The position numbers were made by a program, and so were the translations under genes. A stretch of 11,680 bases of DNA, taken from the NCBI GenBank assembly GCA_032124675.1, contig JAQBDA010000101.1:1-11680 (forward strand). The letters are read 5' to 3'. Shown piece after piece: positions 6,434 to 11,680 of this stretch. Every line of letters begins with the position of its first letter. Within the stretch, counting starts at the first letter, position 1. Below the pieces are notes generated by a model that was not told where the DNA came from, did not search any database, and was given only the letters and a program-made list of their open reading frames with translations. This DNA comes from JAQBDA01 sp032124675 (lineage in GTDB: Bacteria > Chloroflexota > Anaerolineae > Anaerolineales > UBA4823).

Positions 6434-8308
6434 ATGAGCTACGGTTTCATGGGCAAAGTATTACGTGTTAATCTAACCACCGGGACGCTGGCGGAAGAGC
6501 GGATTCCCCCAGAATGGGGTCGGGCGTATCTCGGCGGAGCTGGTCTGGCAACCCGGTATCATTACCAGGAAGTTCCCAGGGGGGTAGATGCTCTGGGTCC
6601 GGAAAACCACCTGATCTTCATGGCAGGATTGCTGACCGGAACCGCCTCAGCCAGTGCCAGCCGCTATTCCGTTGTTGCCAGGTCACCCCAAACCGGCATC
6701 TGGGGGCAGGCCAACTCGGGGGGCTTCTTTGGGCCGGCGTTGAAATGGAGCGGCTACGACGGTATTATCTTCGAGGGCATTGCGCCACATCCAGTCTACC
6801 TGTCTATCATTGATGGAGTAGCGGAACTGCGAGAGGCAAGCCATCTGTGGGGCAAAACTGTACCCGAGGTTGAAGATCAAATTCAGGCTGAGATAGGCCA
6901 TTCGCTGAACATTGCCAGCATCGGGCCCGGGGGCGAAAACCTGGTGCGCTATGCGGCTATCATGAACAATAAACATCGCGCTGCTGGACGCTGCGGGTTA
7001 GGGGCGGTGATGGGATCGAAACGGCTTAAAGCTATAGCCTGTGCTGGGAGCCAGCCGATCAAGTTAGCCGACCCAGAAAGGTTCAGGCAATCTGCCCGGC
7101 GGCAGAACGAATATATGGATGAATCGCTGCTCAAGATCGGCTTCGATACCTTCGGTACCAATATGATCGCCGATATGGTCAACGTACGCGGCGGCTACCC
7201 GACCCTCAACTGGCAAGCAGGTGTATTCGAAGCCATCGATGAGGTGAATGCACAGGCGATGACCGATAAAGTGCTGGTTGAAGGGGTGCGCTGCTTTGCC
7301 TGTCCAGTCGCCTGCGGCAGGGGGACAGAGATAAGAGAAGGAAAATGGAAAGGATACAGCGGCGAAGGCCCGGAGTACGAGACCACTAACACCTTGGGGG
7401 CGATGTGCGGAATCTCCGACTTGAACGCCATAACCAGGGCTAACTACCTATGTAACGAATATGGATTGGATACCATCAGCGCTGGGGCCAGCATCGCATT
7501 TGCGATGGAATGCTACCAGCGCGGCATTCTGACCCCAGTTGAGACAGGAGGATTGGCGATTGATTTCGGGGATGCCGATCTCGTGGTCAATCTGATTGAG
7601 ATGATCGCTTTACGGCAAGGGGTCGGTGACCTTCTGGCTGAGGGGACAAAGGCGATGTCGGAGAGGTTGGGACAGGGCAGCGAGCACTTCGCTATCCATG
7701 TGAAAGGACTTGAGCTGCCAGCTTACGACCCACGGGCTGCCAAGATCACCGGGCTGGGATATGTGACTGCCAACAGGGGTGGAGACCATATGACCGGGTA
7801 TGTGCAGGGACCGACCTTCATTGATGTGCCTTTCCTGATCGTTGAGGAGAGCCGCATCCAGGATCCATTTGTCCCTAATCCTCAGGAGGTCGGGGTCCTT
7901 GTTGATCTGGAAAATGCTTTAACTGTGTTCGATTCCATCGGTGGGTGCAAATTCATGGGAGTACTGCTCACTGCGGAGGATATCGTCGACTTGATCGTCT
8001 CAGCGACGGGATGGGATTTCACAGTCTCGGAGTTCCGGCAGAGTGGTGAAAGGGTCTATAACCTTGTGCGTGCACTCTGTGCCCGGGAGGGGGTCACCAG
8101 AGAGTCCGACGTTCTGCCTGGTCGGTTGATGGAAGATCAGCTGCCGGATGGTCCTGCCCAAGGGATGGTAATCGATAGAGAGACCCTGGAAATGTTGAAA
8201 GATACCTATTACCAGCTGCGTGGGTGGGACATAACGACAGGTCTACCGACACCTGAGCGATTGCACTCCCTGGGCTTGGAGGATTTGGTTCCCGAGCTGT
8301 GGCCATAA
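6434..8308 (+). CDS. Aldehyde:ferredoxin oxidoreductase, tungstopterin family
   Basis: A 624-residue cytoplasmic enzyme of the AOR family, close to the family's usual 600-620 residues. The N-terminal domain (about 4-205) has the pterin-binding signature: GKVLRVNLTTG, YLGGAGLATRY, SRYSVVARSPQTGIWGQANS and the GGENLVRYAAIMNN stretch. The [4Fe-4S] cluster ligands are Cys287, Cys290 and Cys294 (RCFACPVACG) plus Cys505 (SIGGCKF). Near the active site are EGPEYET at 311-317 and RGGDHMTG at 448-455, whose His452 matches the catalytic-region His of the Pyrococcus enzyme. The family oxidises aldehydes to carboxylic acids and passes electrons to ferredoxin; the reverse reaction is possible at low potential. 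Whether the metal is W or Mo cannot be read from sequence. No ferredoxin-like or NADH-oxidising partner subunit is encoded beside it. An acyl-CoA synthetase gene follows after 13 bp, and SCP2-like and MoaD-like genes further on, which suggests oxidation of a fatty or other hydrophobic aldehyde coupled to CoA activation. Confidence 0.95.
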   Translation: MSYGFMGKVLRVNLTTGTLAEERIPPEWGRAYLGGAGLATRYHYQEVPRGVDALGPENHLIFMAGLLTGTASASASRYSVVARSPQTGIWGQANSGGFFGPALKWSGYDGIIFEGIAPHPVYLSIIDGVAELREASHLWGKTVPEVEDQIQAEIGHSLNIASIGPGGENLVRYAAIMNNKHRAAGRCGLGAVMGSKRLKAIACAGSQPIKLADPERFRQSARRQNEYMDESLLKIGFDTFGTNMIADMVNVRGGYPTLNWQAGVFEAIDEVNAQAMTDKVLVEGVRCFACPVACGRGTEIREGKWKGYSGEGPEYETTNTLGAMCGISDLNAITRANYLCNEYGLDTISAGASIAFAMECYQRGILTPVETGGLAIDFGDADLVVNLIEMIALRQGVGDLLAEGTKAMSERLGQGSEHFAIHVKGLELPAYDPRAAKITGLGYVTANRGGDHMTGYVQGPTFIDVPFLIVEESRIQDPFVPNPQEVGVLVDLENALTVFDSIGGCKFMGVLLTAEDIVDLIVSATGWDFTVSEFRQSGERVYNLVRALCAREGVTRESDVLPGRLMEDQLPDGPAQGMVIDRETLEMLKDTYYQLRGWDITTGLPTPERLHSLGLEDLVPELWP

Positions 8309-8321
8309 GAAGAGGATGGGG

Positions 8322-10010
8322 ATGAACTATCGAGACAAACCCTGGTTGAGAAGCTATAAATTAGGGCCATACAAACTGGACCGCGACCTGGCCCCATTCC
8401 CGGTAGTACCCTTATTCGATGCGCTGGATAAGAGCGCAGGTAAATTCCCAACACAAACAGCGCTGGTTTACCAGGGCAGGTCAATGAAATACCACCAATT
8501 GAAGAGACAGGCTGACCGGTTGGCGGCAGGCTTGGCGAGACTTGGGTTGGAGAAGGGGGAGCGCGTCTGCATCTTCCTGCCCAACTGTATCGAGTATATC
8601 CTTACTTATTGGGCTGTTCTGAAGTGTGGTGGAGTGGTGGTCCCGACCAGCGTGCTTAGAACCGAAGATGGTCTGCTGCACGAGGCGGGCAGTTCAGGCA
8701 GCCGGATGATTGTCTGCCGGGAGGAGCACCTGGAGCTTGCGCAGAGTGTGGCAGAACGCTGCCAGGTCGAATGGCTCATCCTTACCTCCAATGCAGGATA
8801 TGACGTCGAAGATATCTCATCATCCCTACCTGACGCAGCGTATGAGCTGCGCGTCTTGCTGCGCGACCACGACCCTGACCCTCCTCAGATTGATATCGAC
8901 CCCATCGAAGACCTGTGCGAGCTGGCTTTCACAGGAGGGGCGACGGGGGTGCCCAAGGGCGTGATGCTAAGTCACTATAACCGCAATTGTGTGGTCCTGC
9001 AGGGTCTGCCGTGGGTTATGAAACCTATGCTGCGTGGTATCGAAGGCAAAGCATCTGTGCTGGTAACTGTACCTCTGTTTCACGCTTATGGCGGGTTCAT
9101 CCACCATACAGCGGTCCAACTGGGCTTACGTATGATCCTGCTGCCGGACCCTCGCGACACCCAGTCCATGCTTGAGAGCATCCTGGAGTACCGCCCATTC
9201 CTTATCCCGGGTGTTCCGACCCAGTTCATGCGCCTGGCAGATGCCGGGCTGCGCAGGGTAAATGCAATGCTGTTCAGCGGCTCGGCTCCATTACCGCAGG
9301 AAGTCGCTACAGCTATAAAGCAAAAGACCGGGATGCCGATCTCGGAAGGTTATGGATTGACTGAAACCTCTACCCTGACCCATATCAATCTGACTGCCTT
9401 CTCACGTATTACAGGTTTCAGCTCACAGGAGGTAGAAGGGATTGGCGTGCCATGCCCTGAGACGGACTGCTGTTTGGTAGACCCGCAGACAGGCGAAGAT
9501 GTATCAATTGGGGAAACCGGTGAGCTGCTGGTGCGCGGTCCGCAGGTGATGCAGGGGTACTGGCCTGAAGCTGGCTCTGGACTGACCAAGGATGGCTGGC
9601 TGCACACCGGCGATATTGCTGTTATGGATGAGGATGGTTATTTCAGGATCGTCGACCGTATCAAAGATATGGTCAATGTCTCGGGCTTGAAAGTGTATAC
9701 GACCCAAGTAGATGAGGTACTGTTCCGCCATCCAGCGGTACAGGTAGCCGCCGCATTCGGCATCCCCGACCCCGATATACCAGGCAGCGAACGGGTCATG
9801 GCTGTGATCCAGCTGAAGGAGGATCAAACCCTGGAGATTACACAAGGGGATATACAGGATTTCTGCCGGCTTCATCTGCCGCCATATGCAGTGCCCAAGC
9901 TGGTGGAATTTCGTGAGCACATCCCTCTCACGGTAACGGAAAAAGTGTTTAAAAGAGCATTGCGTGACGAAGCACTTGCTAATCTGGGAATGAACTCTGC
10001 CACACACTGA
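8322..10010 (+). CDS. AMP-forming acyl-CoA synthetase (ANL superfamily)
   Basis: A 562-residue adenylate-forming enzyme that activates a carboxylic acid with ATP and CoA. I chose the second of two close ATGs (8316 and 8322) because GAGG at 8312-8315 is then 6 nt away rather than touching the start. Motifs in order: phosphate-binding loop FTGGATGVPKG (about 203-213), SGSAPL (319-324), adenine-site EGYGLTET (342-349), TGD (429-431), hinge region DRIKDMVNVSG (445-455), and the A10 segment TEKVFKRALR with catalytic Lys541. Two positions differ from the common consensus: the Gly before the A10 lysine is Glu540, and the usual IYP after the hinge is VYTT. The hydrophobic pocket cannot be assigned to a chain length. 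It lies 13 bp after the AOR gene and is surely cotranscribed with it, so its natural substrate is probably the acid made by AOR, or it feeds AOR in the reducing direction. Membrane segments and signal peptide are absent. Confidence 0.92.
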   Translation: MNYRDKPWLRSYKLGPYKLDRDLAPFPVVPLFDALDKSAGKFPTQTALVYQGRSMKYHQLKRQADRLAAGLARLGLEKGERVCIFLPNCIEYILTYWAVLKCGGVVVPTSVLRTEDGLLHEAGSSGSRMIVCREEHLELAQSVAERCQVEWLILTSNAGYDVEDISSSLPDAAYELRVLLRDHDPDPPQIDIDPIEDLCELAFTGGATGVPKGVMLSHYNRNCVVLQGLPWVMKPMLRGIEGKASVLVTVPLFHAYGGFIHHTAVQLGLRMILLPDPRDTQSMLESILEYRPFLIPGVPTQFMRLADAGLRRVNAMLFSGSAPLPQEVATAIKQKTGMPISEGYGLTETSTLTHINLTAFSRITGFSSQEVEGIGVPCPETDCCLVDPQTGEDVSIGETGELLVRGPQVMQGYWPEAGSGLTKDGWLHTGDIAVMDEDGYFRIVDRIKDMVNVSGLKVYTTQVDEVLFRHPAVQVAAAFGIPDPDIPGSERVMAVIQLKEDQTLEITQGDIQDFCRLHLPPYAVPKLVEFREHIPLTVTEKVFKRALRDEALANLGMNSATH

Positions 10011-10061
10011 ATATGTTGGTCAATCCAATGGAAGCGATCTATTTACCGAGCAGGAATCTTC

Positions 10062-10067
10062 AGGAGG
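10062..10067 (+). promoter_or_regulatory. Ribosome binding site of the SCP2-like gene
   Basis: AGGAGG sits 7 nt before the ATG at 10075. The 64-bp gap after the synthetase gene has no evident terminator, only a short TTGG/CCAA palindrome. Confidence 0.75.
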
Positions 10068-10074
10068 ACTATCC

Positions 10075-10569
10075 ATGACTACCTGCATATACTGTACCCC
10101 GGAATGGTTCGAACAGAGCGCCAGTTTGTACCGGGCAACCCCCAAGTTCCAGAATGAGCTGCAGAAGGTGACCGCAAAGGTGTTCTACCGCATCGAGGCT
10201 GAACCTGACTGGGGGATCGAGCGGGACTTCATCTTCGGAGCGATTGTCGATAAGGGAATATTGATGGAGCTGGCTTTCTTCAGTGAAGAGGAGGCCAAAC
10301 AAACCGCAGAATACATCATGTCTGCCCCACCTCAAGAGTGGAAGAAAATCTTGCGCAAAGAGAACAAATTCCTCACAGATTTCATGCTGGGTAAGATCGC
10401 TCTTGAGCAAGGGAGCAAGGTCGGTGTATTGGGGCTGGCTCCTTACGCGCATATATTTATTGATGCGCTCACCCAGGTTGAGTTACAGTTCCAGGACGAA
10501 ATGACCTCAGAGGAGTTGGAAAAATACCGTGCTTACACGAAGAAGTTTTCTGCTGAGTTAGGTATATAA
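10075..10569 (+). CDS. SCP2-like small protein (sterol carrier protein fold)
   Basis: A 164-residue soluble protein. The opening TPEWFEQSASLYRATPKFQ (residues 8-26), the central strand pair FIFGAIVDKGILMELAF (52-68), WKKILRKENKFLTDFMLGKIAL (89-110) and the closing helix match the plan of single-domain SCP2-like proteins in bacteria. In those proteins 'SPEW' begins the chain and 'FMTGKLKV' marks the lipid-binding part. SCP2 domains bind fatty acyl chains, acyl-CoA or sterols in a hydrophobic tunnel. The assignment rests on pattern memory and is moderately sure. An unusual CIYC pair (Cys4 and Cys7) precedes the domain. The gene lies on the same strand 64 bp after the acyl-CoA synthetase and probably shares its transcript, so a role in presenting a hydrophobic acid, aldehyde or acyl-CoA is a reasonable inference. 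Confidence 0.6.
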   Translation: MTTCIYCTPEWFEQSASLYRATPKFQNELQKVTAKVFYRIEAEPDWGIERDFIFGAIVDKGILMELAFFSEEEAKQTAEYIMSAPPQEWKKILRKENKFLTDFMLGKIALEQGSKVGVLGLAPYAHIFIDALTQVELQFQDEMTSEELEKYRAYTKKFSAELGI

Positions 10570-10694
10570 ATCGCATATCCTCGAGAAATTCTTTAGAGAT
10601 AGAGGTTATACAGTTCGGAAAAATGGGGGTGTTTGGGGGGCATTACCCTGCCCATACACTCATCCCTCTGTCAACTGCGATAGTCCTAAGAGAT

Positions 10695-10997
10695 ATGATT
10701 GTCCGGGTAAAAGGTTACCTGACTTTTCGCGCTGTGATTGGGGATCGCAGTCTCGATCTACCCGATGATCGGACTTGCACCCTCCGGACGCTGCTGAATA
10801 TGCTGGCACAAGAAATCGGGGGCGAAAATGCTGCACGTCTGATGCATAGCCATACCGGAAATCTTCAGGCAGATATTGCATTACTGGTCAACGGGCGCAG
10901 CATCAAAAATTTGACTTCTGACCTGGATACTGAGCTGGAAGATGGGGATGAGATCGCCATCTTTCCGCCGATCATGGGTGGCAGACTGCCCGGTTGA
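10695..10997 (+). CDS. MoaD/ThiS-family ubiquitin-fold sulfur carrier with C-terminal extension
   Basis: A 100-residue beta-grasp protein, slightly longer than the usual 80-95. The start at 10695 places the first beta strand (MIVRVKGYLTFRAVIG) right at the N-terminus as in the family; an ATG at 10623 would add 24 unrelated residues and has no good binding site. The body shows LRTLLNMLAQEIG, the LLVNGRSIKNL strand and the end strand DGDEIAIFPPIMGG. MoaD proteins carry a thiocarboxylate on a terminal Gly-Gly and donate sulfur for the molybdopterin (or tungstopterin) dithiolene. Here Gly95-Gly96 is followed by Arg-Leu-Pro-Gly before the stop, so the active end is not exposed as translated. Its place downstream of the AOR, synthetase and SCP2-like genes, 125 bp after the last, points to cofactor supply for that AOR. 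A ubiquitin-like modifier role is an alternative. Confidence 0.82.
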   Translation: MIVRVKGYLTFRAVIGDRSLDLPDDRTCTLRTLLNMLAQEIGGENAARLMHSHTGNLQADIALLVNGRSIKNLTSDLDTELEDGDEIAIFPPIMGGRLPG

Positions 10998-11054
10998 TCA
11001 GTGATTGCTCCTTGGTGGGGGAGGAAATGGAGCTCATGTTCAAATCTTATGCAT

Positions 11055-11064
11055 CTTACAGGTG
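11055..11064 (+). repeat. Left arm of a 10-bp inverted repeat before terC
   Basis: CTTACAGGTG is the exact reverse complement of CACCTGTAAG at 11154-11163, with 89 bp between the arms. Its core also pairs with the ACCTGTAA copy at 11137-11144. Confidence 0.6.
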
Positions 11065-11070
11065 AGTTTC

Positions 11071-11079
11071 TGGTATATT
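11071..11079 (+). promoter_or_regulatory. Possible extended -10 promoter of the TerC-family gene
   Basis: TGGTATATT has a TGn extension and one mismatch to TATAAT, about 115 bp upstream of the ATG. No good -35 is seen. If used, the left arm of the inverted repeat would lie just upstream of the transcript, making that arm a DNA site rather than part of an RNA stem. Confidence 0.35.
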
Positions 11080-11136
11080 TGGGTTTTAGGCATAATCCGT
11101 CGTGATCATCCTGGCGAACAGCCGCCTCTGCAATTA

Positions 11137-11144
11137 ACCTGTAA
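11137..11144 (+). repeat. ACCTGTAA direct repeat, copy 1
   Basis: The same 8-mer recurs at 11155-11162, an 18-bp period, just upstream of the terC-family start. It is complementary to the core of 11055-11064. Confidence 0.6.
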
Positions 11145-11153
11145 TAAAGAGTA

Positions 11154-11163
11154 CACCTGTAAG
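11154..11163 (+). repeat. Right arm of the inverted repeat and ACCTGTAA copy 2
   Basis: CACCTGTAAG pairs perfectly with 11055-11064 and contains the second copy of the direct 8-mer. It lies about 30 bp before the start codon, near where a ribosome would dock. Confidence 0.6.
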
Positions 11164-11193
11164 GATCCCTATTAGAAAGGACATCACCCCACC

Positions 11194-11680
11194 ATGGAAT
11201 GGCTGACCAACCCTGAAATCTGGATCGCAATAATCACATTAACCGCTCTCGAAATCGTATTGGGGATCGACAATATCGTGTTCATATCGATCCTGGCAAG
11301 CAAACTGCCGGAAGAACAGCAGGCCCGCGCCAGGCAGGTAGGTCTTGGCCTGGCGTTGTTCACGCGCTTACTGCTATTGTTTTCACTGGCCTGGATCGCC
11401 GGCCTGACTGAGCCGCTGTTCACTGTTTTCGGCTGGGAGGTTAGCGGTCGTGATCTCATCCTCGTTGGGGGCGGCATATTCCTGCTTGCTAAAAGCACAC
11501 GCGAGATCCACGACAAACTGGAAGGTGATGCAGGACACGCAGCCGCCAAAGTGGCACCCTCTTTCATAAGCGTGATCGTCCAAATTATGCTGCTGGATAT
11601 GGTCTTTTCTCTCGACTCGGTGATTACTGCGGTCGGTATGGTGCAGCAACTTGGTGTAATGGCGGCTGCAATCATCATTG
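11194..11680 (+). CDS. TerC family integral membrane protein, N-terminal part, cut by window edge
   Basis: The frame is open from the ATG at 11194 to the window end, giving 162 residues. It begins MEWLTNPEIWIAIITLTALE and shows the TerC signatures LEIVLGIDNIVF at residues 19-30 (Asp26, Asn27) and LLDMVFSLDSVITA at 133-146 (Asp135, Asp141). These acidic residues lie inside membrane segments and are thought to bind metal ions. Helices are visible at about 10-34, 49-71, 85-100, 122-144 and 150-162, with a charged cytoplasmic loop between 101 and 120 (KSTREIHDKLEGD). The family includes tellurite-resistance TerC and manganese exporters (MeeF/YkoY, Alx), and some members load Mn onto secreted enzymes. 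Which role applies here is open. AGAAAGG lies 13 nt before the ATG, a rather long spacing. About 195 bp separate it from the MoaD-like gene, so it probably has its own promoter. Confidence 0.9.
   Translation, partial: MEWLTNPEIWIAIITLTALEIVLGIDNIVFISILASKLPEEQQARARQVGLGLALFTRLLLLFSLAWIAGLTEPLFTVFGWEVSGRDLILVGGGIFLLAKSTREIHDKLEGDAGHAAAKVAPSFISVIVQIMLLDMVFSLDSVITAVGMVQQLGVMAAAIII

Noticed and set aside
10011..10074. Terminator between the synthetase and SCP2-like genes
   Set aside because: Only a 4-bp TTGG/CCAA palindrome is present with no T-run, so read-through within one operon is more likely.
10623..10694. Longer MoaD-like protein starting at the ATG at 10623
   Set aside because: The extra 24 residues resemble nothing in the family, there is no good ribosome binding site, and the beta-grasp fold begins right at the Met encoded at 10695.
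10998..11193. yybP-ykoY manganese riboswitch upstream of the TerC-family gene
   Set aside because: This riboswitch class is common before TerC-family genes, and a closing stem can be drawn, but neither conserved loop could be found, so the class is not called.
11184..11678. Open frame on the minus strand over the TerC-family gene
   Set aside because: The plus strand carries unmistakable TerC motifs through the same span. The reverse frame is low in complexity and has no supported start site.
1..11680. Mobile elements, CRISPR arrays, tRNA or rRNA genes
   Set aside because: No transposase or integrase motifs, regularly spaced repeats or cloverleaf and rRNA-like sequences were seen on either strand.

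Overview
The window reads as an ordinary chromosomal stretch of a bacterium of moderate GC content (roughly mid-50s percent by eye), with strong AAGGAGG-type ribosome binding sites and short operons. A tungsten/molybdenum-type aldehyde:ferredoxin oxidoreductase points to an anaerobe. That enzyme, an SCP2-like protein, a multi-FKBP lipoprotein and a PF07090-like/Gfo-Idh-MocA pair together would suit an anaerobic Chloroflexota lineage such as Anaerolineae. This placement is inference; no rRNA or marker gene is present. No mobile element, CRISPR array, tRNA or rRNA was seen.

Layout. (1) 2-3395, plus strand: the C-terminal part of a large TPR protein (resembling the C-terminal half of DUF5107 proteins), a class I glutamine amidotransferase-like protein without a visible nucleophile cysteine, and a Gfo/Idh/MocA NAD(P)-dependent oxidoreductase whose TTG start directly follows the previous stop. 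This looks like a carbohydrate or polyol metabolism operon. (2) 3437-5163, minus strand: a secreted lipoprotein with three tandem FKBP domains, only the last of which has an intact active site, followed 5 bp later by a small four-helix membrane protein. (3) 5341-6207, plus strand: a pirin, transcribed divergently from the lipoprotein. (4) 6434-10997, plus strand: aldehyde:ferredoxin oxidoreductase (AOR), an acyl-CoA synthetase 13 bp downstream, an SCP2-like small protein and a MoaD/ThiS-type ubiquitin-fold protein. (5) 11194 to the window end, plus strand: the N-terminal part of a TerC-family membrane protein.

The most interesting unit is region 4. The sequence suggests a cassette in which AOR oxidises an aldehyde to a carboxylic acid and reduces ferredoxin, the synthetase converts the acid to an acyl-CoA, the SCP2-like protein handles a hydrophobic substrate, and the MoaD-like protein donates sulfur for the pterin dithiolene. 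The MoaD-like protein is odd: four residues (RLPG) follow the Gly-Gly that normally ends such proteins, so it may need trimming before activation. The AOR gene has a leader of about 95 nt with two adjacent helices, and terC is preceded by three copies of an 8-bp element that could form alternative pairings.
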